Positions 48,398 through 61,269 of a DNA stretch of 64,000 bases are shown piece after piece. The notes under the pieces are model-generated. The model had not been told where the DNA came from. It searched no databases and worked only from the letters and a program-made list of their open reading frames with translations. Each line of letters starts with the position of its first letter. The stretch's first letter is position 1. Origin of the DNA: Mercurialis annua (lineage: Eukaryota; Streptophyta; Magnoliopsida; Malpighiales; Euphorbiaceae); NCBI RefSeq assembly GCF_937616625.2, contig NC_065571.1:48841651-48905650 (forward strand), given 5' to 3'. The translations under genes were made by a program, and so were the position numbers.

Positions 48398-50604
48398 TCA
48401 GTAAGAAGGCCAGTAGTTATCTAAATCCATGCAATGTTCGACGCCCATAAATCTGCTGCTAGAGCCGTTTACTTGGTTCAATTCTGCACCATAGACTGTA
48501 GCCTCAGCTGGAAAAGTTTGAGCATGACTCATTATGGAAGATGTCACATCTTGTTGATTGATGAGCGGCGGCGGCGGCGGAGGAGAGGTATGCATTGGCC
48601 TGAAAATGGGCTGTGGAGAAGCCCCTCCGAGGTTCAAGTTCAACCCCGATATGGTAAAGCAATTAGATGCTCCTGCAAGCGGATGGTAGTTCATCATCTG
48701 AGATTGAAATGGTAGATTTACAGCACCACCACTACTACTCGATCCTCCTGCTCTGAAAACCCTGCTGAGCTCTGAAACTTCTGCTTGAGCCATGTATGAG
48801 TTTAAATTTCTTCCCACTGGGAACTGATAGTTCTCTGCTGGCTGCATCATTTCAAGGCTATAGGGATTAACGGCTCTTGATTGGGTTGATGGGTACTTTT
48901 TGGCCCCGGCACTTTTCTGAAACACACGGCAAATCACCCACTCATCCTGCTGGAAATCGTATCGCATATATGAGATTAGAGTAAATTACATATCCAAGTG
49001 AAAATGATGCACCACTTGTTTTGCTTCATTCAGTATAGTGTAATTGACAATGCTCATTTATTTCTCACATTCATTCAGTTTGGATATGTTATAAGATTAG
49101 GTCATTTAAGTCTCAACCTATATCAACAAGTTACCTCCTACAACAAATTTCTTGCTTTGGAATTAATATATAATAAAATTACTACCATTCTATATATCAT
49201 TTTTTATTATAGTATATTATTAGAAAATTAAATATCCTGGGTTACTTAGGTTACCGGTTGTTACAGAAAGATCATTATATTTCATTTTATTATAAAAATG
49301 TCACTGAACTTAGCATTTTGCTACAACGAGAGGTCACTACGGCAGCTTCAGTTCAATTTTGTTAAAAAAACTCACTGAATTTATCGTGAATTACAAAAAA
49401 AATCACTAAATTATTTTTCATTTTATAATTATGGCTTACCATTTAAGCAAAAATGGTGCATTTAAGTGTGAAAACAGTGAGTTAGTGACCTCCCATTGTA
49501 ACAAAATGTTAAGTTCGGTGACGCTTTTGTAACAAAATAAAATACAGTGGCCTTTTTGTAACTACTGGTAACCCTAGTGATTCGGGATATTTAATATCAA
49601 TATACATAATATTGTAAAATTTTTGAATTGAACATTATTTGACATAAAGTAAAACATAGGGTATTTCAAATCTAGTTAATACATGGTGGAAACTTTTTGG
49701 AGGGTTAAATATTTATGCTTTATCGAAATATAGTGTTTTTACAGAATGACTACCGAGTTATAAAAAATTACAAAACCCTTACTAAAATTCTATGTCATTA
49801 TCAATAATTCATCAAAAAATTATCATTATCAATAATACTAGAAACTAATTATCCCTGTCAGAAGTTCAAAAAATAAAACAGGTTCCATTACATAAACAGT
49901 AATGGTTTAATTATCTAAAAATGCAATGAGATATTAGAAACGGTGTGTACACATAGATAGATTAATTACCTTAGTAGTTCGAAAGGCAGATTTAGAATGG
50001 ACTCGATATTCATGCATCACCCAGTTGGTTTTTTCTCCTCTGGGAGCTCTTCCTCTATAGAAAACTAACGTCTTCTTCATTCCGACTAACTCCGAGCTAA
50101 CACTGTTAAAGATCTCCTTGTCTTTCCCCGTTGTCTTCCAGTAACCGGTGTTTGTGGCTCTATTTGTTCTTACTCCGGTTGGATATTTCCGATCTCGAAG
50201 ACTAAAGAAATACCACTCTTTTTCTCCCATTTTCGCCTTCCCTATTTAGTTTAAAAAATAGAAGAACATTCAAGCAACCCAAGTAAATAGTTGATAATTA
50301 GATAATTAAGAAGAAAAATAGTTTTTGAGACTAATAATCATGTTTATTAATAACAGCAATATTACTACATCACTTGGAAATTGATTGCATGGATCCAAAA
50401 AGAATTAACTATTAACTAACAAATATGTATACCTGGAAGATCCCATGGCTCGGACTTGTTGAGATCAACATCAGCTATGGCTCTGCCAGTGAAATTAGCA
50501 TCCGAGATCTTGTTCACCAGATAGAAAGTTATGAGTTCTTCATCTGTAGGGTGAAATCGAAACCCTGGTGGCAAACTTTCGTCTTTATTTCCTGCTGCTT
50601 CCAT
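48398..50604 (-). CDS. NAC transcription factor with EAR-like motif
   Basis: Three exons (50433-50604, 49970-50241, 48398-48949) encode 331 residues; intron positions are those typical of NAC genes. The NAC domain covers residues 11 to about 160: [19 protein letters not shown] (A), [19 protein letters not shown] (B/C), [24 protein letters not shown] (C), [23 protein letters not shown] (D) and [11 protein letters not shown] (E). The tail is Ser- and Pro-rich, with a seven-Pro run near residue 272. It carries LNLNL at 251-255, which fits the LxLxL EAR repressor motif. It belongs to the NAM/CUC/ORE1 side of the family and may correspond to Arabidopsis ANAC038/039. Nuclear DNA binding is known for the family; a repressor role is inferred. 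Confidence 0.93.
49226..49600. mobile_element. MITE in intron 2 of the NAC gene
   Basis: The arms starting ATTAAATATCCTGGGTTAC and the complement of the right end, ATTAAATATCCCGAATCAC, form a long imperfect hairpin. It sits between NAC exons 2 and 3. Confidence 0.65.
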
Positions 50605-53600
50605 TTCTTTCTGCTTCTTCCTTTCCTCACCCGTACTCTTCAGTGTTACAAATGAACTGCATCAACGAATTATCGCTCATTAATTTAGACAGTTAAATCC
50701 TAGAAAATCATGAAATTTTTGATATATATCTATGTTTTCTTAATTAGGGTTTCTTTGATTCAACGAAACCCTAGCTAGCTGAAGGGGCAAATACTAATAG
50801 GAAATCATTAAGGAAAACCTAGTTATATTAGATGTAATTTTCTTGAAAGCAAAATATTGTATAGCTAGCTTAATAACTTGCATGGAAGAAAAGATTAAAA
50901 TTCTTGAATTAGGTAGTTAAATATCTGATTATTTTGATAAACGGAGAAAAAACAAAGCAAGTTTAAAGAGTTGATGAAACATTTTGATTTGTTAGTTACC
51001 ATGCACAAGAAATTAATTTGAGGAAAATGAAGGAGAAGAAAGATCTCACCTAATATAGGTCTTCTAAATGACACTTCCTAATTATATGTTTTACTGAATT
51101 AGTTAACATATAGACACTCTTTCAAGAAATCCTTTGTTTAGAATCCATTTGTGCATGGCTGCCCCTTCTTTAAATAATGCCCATATTACCCTCCACTTCT
51201 CTAGGGTTTCAAAATCTTATTAAGTATGAGCCACATAAAAATTTAGGGTACGTGCTTTATATATTCATTAATTTTTTTTAACTTAAACAGAAATTGTAGT
51301 TTAATAAATAATAAATAATTATTTGTTATATTTGTTAACTAATCCATGCACTGTATATATATATAATAAAATATTTATCATTATCATTACAATTATATTT
51401 TATAAAATATAGATAATATTAATTTTAGTTATTTTTAATATTATCTTTATAATATTTCATGCTATTTAATTTAAATATTAATTTAATATAAAATACTAAA
51501 TTTATTTAATTCCTTTCATCTATTTATTTTTACATTATTAACTATTTTATTGATTGATATTTATTAAGCTTATTTTTGTTTATAAGATTTATTTAATAAT
51601 TAATGATTCATTATATCTTTTGGATTACATCTATTTATCTGAATTAATTATGATATTTTATATATTTTATTTTATTGTTATACTTATAATTTTTCAATTA
51701 ACTATTAAAATTGTTAAATAATGAATATGAGGGGGAAAATACAAAAGAAAAAAACACAATTAATTTGTTTTATACCATGATGTTTACATCTTGTCAATTT
51801 GATCCATCATCTTTTTGATTTTTAATAAACATACTTGCGATTCGTTGGAGCTCAAGTGACGCAATTGTATGTTTATGTGAATAAAATTCAGCCAAAAAAA
51901 TTGTCGGTATATTTGGCAACAATCGAAAAATAAAAGACCAAAATGATAAAATTTAAAGATCAATGTTTTTTTTACCTTTTATTTTTAAAGCTCCGTGTGA
52001 ATGTCACGTGGATAATTAATCTCCATCATGATAAAACAATTAATAAGGGAGAATTAAAATGTCCAATTAAAGGAAAAATATTAAATTAGTATCATAGTGT
52101 AAAATTAATTCTGTATCAAATTGAAGATTGAATGAAAAGTGCGATGGACAAAGTAAATTTTATCCATAATCTTTTTACGAGTGATAAACCATGTGTTATT
52201 CACTAGGTTAAAAGATCTAGTGATTATCAAACTATAACAAATTGGTTACTAAGATTTCATTTGTAATTTGATAACTCAAACTAAAAAATTTAGGAGACGG
52301 AAGACTATCCATACTAATTTTACATAAAACTTTGCTTATGTAGCTGCCAACTTTTTACCTCTCCTTCTAGCTTTTTTGGTCATCTTACACATCATTATTA
52401 AAAAATCAAACATTAATTTAATAATTAAATGAGAAATGTTCATTGGATTACATTAGTAACTGTTTTGTTAAAAGTGTATTGTTCAGTAACCGGAATTTTT
52501 TAAACCCGTAATACACTGCATACGCAAAGCTATGTGCTAGTACTTAAGCTAGAGTTTGTTGCGTACAATTTTATTTTTTTGGTTAATTAAATTACCTTCT
52601 ATTGGTATGCATTGATTAATTAAATTGCTCATCGACAGTGCCAAATCAGAAAATAAAGAAAGAGCTAAAAAAACAATTAGCCGTGAACGACGAATGGAGT
52701 GAGATGGTCACTCGAAAAGAAAAGGAAATAAAATAAATCGATTGATGTCTAGAGAGTGATCATCATGTCGGCCCCTTCAATTCCCGGTCCGATGATCATT
52801 CAATTATTGTATTTGTATATTTTAATATTAAGAGAAAGATTCAAAAAGATAATTAATTGGGATGAACTAGTGATGATGATGGAATTACATTATACATTAT
52901 GATTAGATGGCAGCTGAGAGTAGTAGAAGGCTTCTTCTTAATACTTCGTATTATTTTACTTTTTATTTTGGTATGTATAAACACTATCCAATTTTTTGGT
53001 AAATTGATACTATTAAAAATTGATAGAAAAATTTGGACATGCAATTAAGACAAAAGTTTGTAATAAGTACAAGGATTTGCGTACTGTCGCACGTTAATTC
53101 CCATTTACATTCAGACAGAAATATGCCACGTGATCATAATTCTGGGCCCTCACGCCATCTTCATAGAGACGCATCAACAAACTAGCCGAATAGGAATGGG
53201 TTTAATTTCTGGTCTCAGCTGTATTTAGGTAGCACAAACACTTCATTCAATCAACGTCTTTCATTTCGAAAATATATCGTAAATTTGGCGTTTCGGATAC
53301 AAAACATCATTTTTGATAAAAGAAATTTTAAAATAACACCATTTCACCGTGTCCGCGCTACTTAGAGCTGTATTGATGCACTACCATGCATCTATTTTCT
53401 GATATTTTCTACGGATAATTAAATTTCCATGGATTCTGCTCTATAGCTTCTGCATATCACTGAAAATCTTTTTGAATTTAGCACTGCAGTATGTTCTATC
53501 AATCTGCGTCATATGAGTCTATTGAACTTCCCTAATTACTGATAAATAAGAACAATAAAATTCCATAAATTTAAGTTTTGTATGAGTTATAGATAGCAGT

Positions 53601-54921
53601 GACAATCACACAACTTCCCAATTTAAGAGAAGCTTTATCAAGGAGTATGTTAAATAACTAACTTGACGTGTTTTTTAGGGTTATGTGTGTCTTGTTGTAT
53701 TAATTTTTCCTCATGTTTAAAGGTGGGTTAGTTATGATTTTGCCAAGATTGAGAGGCTTAACTATGAATTATTGACTGTTTCAGAATTAATATTTACAAT
53801 GGCAGACATCTATCACCATCTTCATTTTCTTTACTTATCAAACACTTCCAAATATTTTAATTATGGGGTCTTCATCACGTCTGCCTCGTCTCTAAATAAT
53901 ACAAACAGCTAATATTTCAGTTAATTATTTAATAAGACTATGAGGAAACTACACGACTGAATGGTAGATTGACTAGATATTCAAATGTAATTGCACAGAA
54001 TGTTACCAACATTGAGGATAATTGATTGTGCATATCAGGTTTTCAAAGCGGAATTAGAGCTTTTGGAGAAAATAAATTGAAAAGCTGCTTTACAATTCTA
54101 TAAAAGTTCAAGGTGTGCGATTTAGGCGATTTTATTAGAAACGTTCTTAATTTTATTACAAACAAGCCAACTAGTGTTATACACGATGTTTATTGCTTTT
54201 GGGCCAAATTCAATCGTTTGCGCATCTAAAATTGTGATTTAAGTGATTATATACTTATTTTAATTAATTCCGCTTAGTTATTCCTTTTTAATTCAAGTTA
54301 GGGTTTCAATATCTTTGGTATTTATATGTAAATTTAAGACTCTGGTGACACAATTTTTGATGTTTAGAACAATTTTAGTTTTATTTCCAATTTCGATATT
54401 CAATTGAATCAACGAACATTTTAAATGTCTAATTACTAGTATTTATTCGAACCAATATATTTTGGAAGTTATATTTTGAAATTAATCAGCAGTTCATAGA
54501 TTTATTTTGTTTGTCATTACTAATACTTCCGCTACATCAGGGTGACAAATCATCACATATTTTTCAGTTTATAAATGATGAAACAACTAATTAATAGACT
54601 AGTGATACTATGTATCCACGAAAACAAATCATAAATGTGTGAATCATATGGAAATTAAGTAGCGAATAACAAAGTGGTTAGAGAAACATCATGAATAATT
54701 AAGCGTTTACACTAATATTAATCAGCATTTTCTAGAAGACAAAAGGTTGATATATATACATTAATATAATTAATTTCATCACCATTTTTGTTATTTGAAA
54801 GACATGATGTCAAGATCAAATGGATAGCCACACTTTGAAAGTGGTTGATAAATGTGTTATAATGTGATTGATTTAGTCGACGGATGACGTGACAGACTGA
54901 GTCTATTTAAAAAAATTTCGT
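50605..54921. other. NAC upstream region and long AT-rich spacer
   Basis: 50605-51250 is the probable NAC promoter and leader. The remaining 3.7 kb is AT-rich; I found no coding sequence, RNA gene or clear transposon end in it. Confidence 0.5.
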
Positions 54922-55249
54922 ATTAAAAAGCTAAACTTTTTTGATTTTTTAAAGTTATATTCAAACGTTTCAAAAGTTGTAAATCTATCCCAATTTGGCT
55001 AATTTGTTGAAAATCTATCCAATTTTTCAAAATCGATTTGAACTTTTTTAAAATTGATTTGTCCGAACCATATGTCATCCAATAATAATTCTTTTTTTTT
55101 CAATTTAAAAAAAATCACACATTTTGTAGGCATGATATAATCAATTTTGGCAAAATAGATAGATTTACGGCAAACTAAAGGATATATTTACAACTTCTTA
55201 AAATTATGAATATATTTTCAAAAAGTCGAAAAAATTTAATTTTTTAACA
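54922..55249. mobile_element. MITE-like inverted repeat
   Basis: The ends TTAAAAAGCTAAACTTTTTT and TTAAAAAATTAAATTTTTTC (complement of the right side) pair. The inner parts share GTTGTAAATCTATCC-like arms. Confidence 0.55.
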
Positions 55250-55412
55250 ACATTACGCTTTGAAAGCATAAAAATTACTCATCCTTCTAATTATAGCCAA
55301 TAAAATTGAAAATCATTGTTACCCTTAAGCTTTAAATTGAAGTTTGGTGTTATTTCATATAGACGATGTTTGATATATGGCTGACAATTGTGTTATCCTG
55401 TAATGAACCGAT

Positions 55413-56011
55413 GGCTTACATGCACCAAAAATCATCAACTTTCACGTGTTTTTGATATTTAACACGAACTTTTAATTTTGGCATAAAAATACATGAAGTA
55501 TCAAAAAAGGGATGATGTCAAAAAAATCATGAAGTTTCCATGTTTTTTTCATTTCAATTACGGAATTTAAATTTTATCATTTTCATGCACGAACTATCTT
55601 TTTTTCCCAAATTTATACATGGTGTTGAGGTGTCACGACTATATTGGTGTAATTCGCTGAGGTGGAGGTTAGTTTACACCAATAAATGAATGCCACCTCA
55701 GCACCGTGTATGAATTTGGGAAAAAGTGATAGTTCGTGCATGAAAATGACAAAATTTAAACTTCGTGATTAAAATGAGAAAACATGTAAAGTTCGTGATT
55801 TTTTTTGACATTAATCCTTCAAAAAACGATGACATTTTAGGTAAAAGAACGGTGCCGTTTTAGGGCAAAAACGGTGTCGTGTTATGCCCAATATGGCGCC
55901 CGTGTTATTATTGCAAAAATCAGATAGTTCGTATATTTTTATGCCAAAATTAAAAGTTCATGTTAAATACCAAAAACATACGATAGTTCTTGATTTTGGA
56001 GCATTTAAGCC
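55413..56011. mobile_element. MULE-type MITE
   Basis: The arms GGCTTACATGCACCAAAAAT and GGCTTAAATGCTCCAAAATC (complement of the right end) continue for over 100 bp. The flanking 9-mers TGAACCGAT and TAAACAGAT match at 7 of 9. An internal inverted pair (about 55520-55620 and 55700-55800) makes a second fold. Confidence 0.65.
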
Positions 56012-57031
56012 TAAACAGATCGTATGTACCAATTTATTTAAGTAATTATATCAAAATTAAACTTCAAATATGAACACGATTTATTTATATAACAATTTAA
56101 CACGACACAAATTGTCTTGCGCATTAGCTAATAAACGGATCATATAATTAAAGTGGATACAAAAACATATTTAACTTGTTTAAAGTAAAACACATTACAA
56201 TAATAAATTTAATATAAATAGTTATAAAATTTAATATTTAAAAAATAATAAAATAAACTTTCAAATATTCGTTACATAAATTTATTCAAGCCATATTTAA
56301 CAATTAACTAAACATATTTATATGGGTCTTTATGCATTAGGCATAACTCGTTTATAATCCAAACTCATATAAAGTTATAAAATCAACTCATGCCCAATTT
56401 ACTTCGTATTACGCCTTGTCGTTTAAACAAACTGTATCCAAAATTGACAGCCTTGAAATCTTGTTAATTTAAAACAATTGTGCGATGACTTATATATAAA
56501 TAATGGTGAAGTAGTTGACAGGGTTTTTTCCGAGTGGGAACAATAAGATTCAGGAGTGGCAATGGCATGCTACTTGTTAAGCACTTGAGAGTAAAATAAT
56601 GGACAATTTTGTACCCCATATATGCAATGATTAACCAACTTTTGTTGTTTAGGGAGACTCGACTACTAATGCTTCCAGAAGAGATGCAAAATATTCAAGG
56701 AAGTAGTTGAATTTTAATGTGGTACAAACAAGTTACCCTCTATTTAAATATTTTCATGCCTGAAACCTATATTTAAGATTACGCATCCTGTAATTCCATA
56801 CAAACGAAAATGTACCCATTTCACCTAGTCCCGGAAATAGACCTCAAGTCAATCCAAGTTTCTCTATTTATCAATTTATATATGTTATTTAAAAATCAAA
56901 TATGGCTTGATATAAATTTCAATTATATTGAAAAACAAAAAAATATCCGACAGCGACATTCAAAACCTGTAAGTGCTATAACCTCCTGCTCCAGGGGATC
57001 CAGACCTGCCTCAGCTTCACGATCCATATCC
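56012..57031. other. AT-rich spacer
   Basis: 56030-56440 resembles the hAT-like MITE at 31090-31545 (ACACGA-rich). 56440-57031 shows no feature I can support. Confidence 0.4.
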
Positions 57032-57767
57032 TCATAGATGCAATCCGAAAGAAGATGACGGATATGTGGTTTCCGCTGCTTGTGAATGTGAGCTATATCC
57101 TGTATCCACTTTCCCATAAATACCGCCTGCACTCTGTTCCTTCTGGCTGTTAATAAAGTCCTGAAACCAATAATTCCAAATAGTGAAGAAACAATTTAAA
57201 AGCTTACACAAATGCACAACTCGTCTCTTCTAAGGAAAAACAGAATGCTTGGCCAAAAATAATTGAATAACTACATATCCAAATGGTCAGTTTGTCAAAT
57301 TTAGTAAGATTCATGTTATCATAAATGGGTGGGTCTATTTCCATTATCTTAATTACTAGTGAAGACAAAGCTGTGGAAATACCATATTTTACTTTCTCTG
57401 TCTGTTTAATCTTTTTCCTTGAGAAAAAGTGAAGCTAATTTTCAAATTCATAGGTCTGCCAGAAAGAAAAAAGTATTTCATGAGCATACTCGAGGTACTA
57501 AAATGTATATCCAGCTTGCCACAATCTGGCACAAACTTTGGGATTTTTTTTTAAAAAAAGTGAACTGGAATATTGCGAGCAGCAAAATGCTTTCTCTCAT
57601 AATAAAAAGACAATTACCTGAATGAGTTGTTGTACCATTTGAACCTTAGACGCGGTGCGTTTGATTTCCACGGTGATCTTATCAGGTGTTCTACTCTCAT
57701 GTATCATAAGAATTGCTCTGCTAGTATGACGAATGGAGGCAATATTTGAAGGTATACAACCGTCTTG
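57032..57767 (-). pseudogene. KH-domain protein, C-terminal fragment
   Basis: Two exons on the minus strand (57618-57767 and 57032-57160, phase 0) read the second half of a KH domain (SNIASIRHTSRAILMIHES, then TVEIKRTASKVQMVQQLIQ) and a Ser/Tyr/Gly-rich tail ending SSSFGLHL with a normal stop. The GxxG RNA-contact loop is not conserved (QDGCIPS). No upstream exons with the other KH domains are found before the PPR gene, so this looks like a truncated copy of an RNA-binding protein gene. It could be transcribed as part of the 3' UTR of the PPR gene. Confidence 0.5.
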
Positions 57768-58555
57768 CTACAAGACTTCTCCTGTGTAAAGCAAACATAA
57801 ATTATTCTTGATAATTCCAACTGTTCACAGCAGTAGTCTATATAACTTAATAAGCAAGATTAAGATAAAATTGAGTACGAGTTCACTTGAATCCTCACCC
57901 GCCTCTACTAAAATCCAAACCAAGCTTCATTTACAGCTATGAAAGAAGAGTTTTAGCTTTGAAGATGAGTGCCCAAGGAGCCATTCGAGTTCTAGTGAGG
58001 CTGACAACTGATGTCAAATAAGGTTTTCCAAGATTTCATGGCTTACACCCATACGCAACCTGAGCACTATTTCAAGGAACTCAACTCAGCAAAAGCTTTA
58101 CAGGGTTTGGTTATTTAACTGCAGATAATCATGGTCGTTCTCAAAAGAACAGGGTGACAATTGAAGTAGGGTTTAATTTGCTTCTTGGAAAATGTAACAG
58201 CAGCTGCAAATATGAGGTCTTCATCTTTGTCGCTTCTCTAACCTTTGCTAATGAACTCTGAGTCTCTAACTGATGTGACGAACATAGCTTCATTTTCTGA
58301 CTGTGACAGCAAGTAGAAAGAATTATATTATGGTTACAGATTCCAAATCTTTCAGACAAGGAAAAATGATACTGAACAAAACATTTTCATGAAGTGAGAT
58401 ATCCAAAGAGATGCATACCTCAAGAAAGATCATGTGCAAGATTCAAACTTCCCCATGAACTAAAAGTCGCTTAGCAGTAATCAGTAAATTTTCAGAAATG
58501 CAAATACAAAGACTTTTTGTTCTGCTCCTGTACAAAAGTCGCTTAGCAGAAAACT
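57768..58555. other. 3' flank of the PPR gene
   Basis: No coding sequence recognised; likely 3' UTR of the PPR gene with possible UTR introns. Confidence 0.4.
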
Positions 58556-60867
58556 CTAAAGTTTCCTTGTCAACCACTTCTGATAGAGGTTGAATGCCAC
58601 ATCGCACTCCCTCATTGAGCAATACTTCTTGATAAGTATCTGAAAAGGAACATGATCAACCATAAGACCGGAACTCAGTAACTTGGCAAAAAGTTCCTCC
58701 GCCACCTTCATGTTATTCCTCATACAATAACTCCTAATGAGTTGAGTGTAAGTTATTATATCCGGCTCACATCCACCTCTCAACATTTCATAATACAAAT
58801 GAACTGCAACATGAATTTGCCCTGCATTACAAGCTGCGCCAATTAAGAGATTATAGGTAACCACGTCAGGAGAAAGACCATGAAAAAGCATATCTGTTTT
58901 AAGAGAATATGCATCAACGATGTTTCCTGTTTTTATGTGTGCATGAATCATTGCATTGTAGGTGAACACATTTGGTAAAACCCCACAGGAGAACATCTGC
59001 TTTCTAATGATAAATGCACTAGCAGGATCTCCACATCTCGCAAAACCATCAATCATAAGATTCCAAACATGCAGATCAGGTACCATTGACTTCTTTAACA
59101 TACTATGAAGTTGTTCACTAGCCCTAAAAACATCCCCCTGGGTACACAAGCCTTGAATCACCATTTTATATGAAATATGATCAGGAGCAACACCCATTTT
59201 CAACATAACATCATGAATGTAACAAGCCTCATAGAATTTTCCTGCTTTGCAAAGACCAGACATAAGAGTGTTGTATGTAAAGACATCTGGGAGCAATCCT
59301 TTCTTGAGCATATCACATGAGTAGTGATATGCAAGTTTCATGTCTTGAGACAAACAGGATCCATGGATAAGAACATTATATGCAATAACATCCACTGGAA
59401 TGTTATTTTTTGACATAGCCTCCCAATAACCAAGGGCCTGAACCATATCTCCGTTCTTGACACAGCCATCCATAAGTATAGTTGAGGTTATTAAATCTGA
59501 ATCTGCTTTTCCATTACCATCCAATAGCTCTCCCAGAAGTTTCCTGGCATCCGCCAAAAGGCCTTTCTTGCAAAGAGCATGCACAAGTATGTTTAAAGTA
59601 ACCCTATTCGGCCTGACACCGCTATCAGTCATAGTAGAGAACAGATAAAGAGCTTTATCAACATTATTCAAAAGACAATGACCTTTTATAAACGTGTTGT
59701 AAGTGGCACAGTTTGGAGAGGGACCTACTTCTAACATCTCCCTGATAAGCCAATCAGCCTGCTCCAAATCCCCAGTTTTACAGAGTCCATTCAACAGATA
59801 ATTGTGGGTGAAAACATCAGGAACAGAGCCTTTCTGTACCATTTTTCTCCTGAGCCATAGAGCTGCTCCCAACTTGCCAGCCAAACATAAATCCCTGATT
59901 ACAGATACATGTCCTGTACAACTAACATTCACAGCACATCCAGCAAGGCCAACCTTAACGGATGATATGCCTTCCCTGAAAAACTTAAAGCCAAAAACAA
60001 ACACCAATGTCATAGTTGTCCAACTTATGTGAGTGAAACAATAAATAAATGCAACACTAATGCATACATATAGCACAACCACAGTTCTCATAAAGCAGCA
60101 TTCTCTCTAAGGCAAAGCTTTTACGAAATCTAGAACGCATACAAAGACGAGACGAAAAAGAGAGAAGGCTGACCTCATAGATTTCAACCGTTCCAAACTA
60201 CCCTTGAGCATAGCATCCAAGACATTGAAAACCACCTGAGGATTACCTTCGTCATCGTGTTCCTTGTTATTTGAAAACCAATCATTACTTGTTAACAGCG
60301 AACAACTGTTAAGAAGTTCCACCATATCGTCAAAAGAGTAACCAGGACCATTCAACTGCCTTTTTCAATTTTACAAACTAAAGGAAGATAAAAGCAGGGG
60401 CGGCCTAGGAACAGCGTATGGTAGGCAATTGCCCACCTTATAAGGAACAGCGTATGGTAGGCAATTGCCCACCTTATAATTTTGAATCCTTTTGAAAAAA
60501 TATAATTTAGAATCGAATAGTATAATTTTACCACCTTAATTTTGCCCACCTTATAAAAATAATAAGGTAGTAAATTGAAGAAAATAAACACGGAGTAGTT
60601 ACCTAGCAATTGCATTTGGATCGGTAATACTTGATTCACGGCAGAAAATGTTAGCACACATCTGAGCAGCATTGTGCTTGATGTTGTCAATCGTCCGGTC
60701 CAAAAATCGGAGAATAAATAGTTGTGAATATGCAGCTGATTCTCCACATGATATTGACAGCTAAATTCCAAACAATAACACAATTTGTTTTCAAAAACTA
60801 AATCAATCTAAGTGAAATGAAATAATTCGAGGTATAGAGAAGAATTCAGCTAACTCACAGCGGCCAT
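58556..60867 (-). CDS. P-class pentatricopeptide repeat protein, At5g24830-like
   Basis: Four exons (60859-60867, 60603-60760, 60174-60359, 58556-59975) with matching phases encode 590 residues. The last exon holds 13 tandem PPR motifs, mostly of 35 residues (for example VFTYNTLMSGLCKAGKFYEA), with no E, DYW or SMR domain, so it is a pure P-class protein. Such proteins bind single-stranded RNA in mitochondria or chloroplasts and affect splicing, stability or translation. The N-terminal 150 residues lack motifs and include SFDDMVELLNSC. A transit peptide is not obvious. The start exon encodes only three residues (ATG at 60865-60867), so the exact start is less certain. Intron 2 has a 36-bp duplication. 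Confidence 0.88.
60408..60479. repeat. 36-bp direct tandem duplication in PPR intron 2
   Basis: The unit starting GGAACAGCGTATGGTAGG and ending CCACCTTATAA occurs twice in a row without visible change. Confidence 0.9.
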
Positions 60868-61250
60868 CCTCAATCTAAATTCAAAGTTTCTTTTATTGTC
60901 GGCGGCTCCGGCAAGTGTTATACCGATGAGCAGAAGCGATAATTAGAACTCACCATTAACACTGTTCTTGCTGTTTATCTCTCTGCGTCTTCGCCGGCGC
61001 CACTTTGTTTGATGAGAGAGGTGAGCGGGTGATCTAAAAGCTCCATACCTAGCCCAACATCTTCAAGCCTAAGCTAAAAGCCCAGCACCTAGCCCAATAT
61101 CTTCAAGCCTAAGCCCACTTATCCAGATAATAGAGAAGATAACAAAAATATCCAAAAAATGGAAGAAAATAACAAAAATGCTAAGTTTGTTGAAATATTA
61201 CATGAGCACCTCAAAAAGCTGAAACTTTACATTTAATACCTTACCAATGA
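60868..61250. other. Upstream region of the PPR gene
   Basis: Probable promoter and leader (60868-61010), then a short imperfect repeat built on AGCCCA-CACCTAGCCCAA (61040-61100). Confidence 0.5.
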
Positions 61251-61269
61251 GGATGCAACATATGGCACA

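Noticed and set aside
48614..48634. Functional miR164 target site in the NAC gene
   Set aside because: Only the nine seed bases match. Pairing fails at the cleavage position and beyond, which plant miRNAs do not tolerate well.
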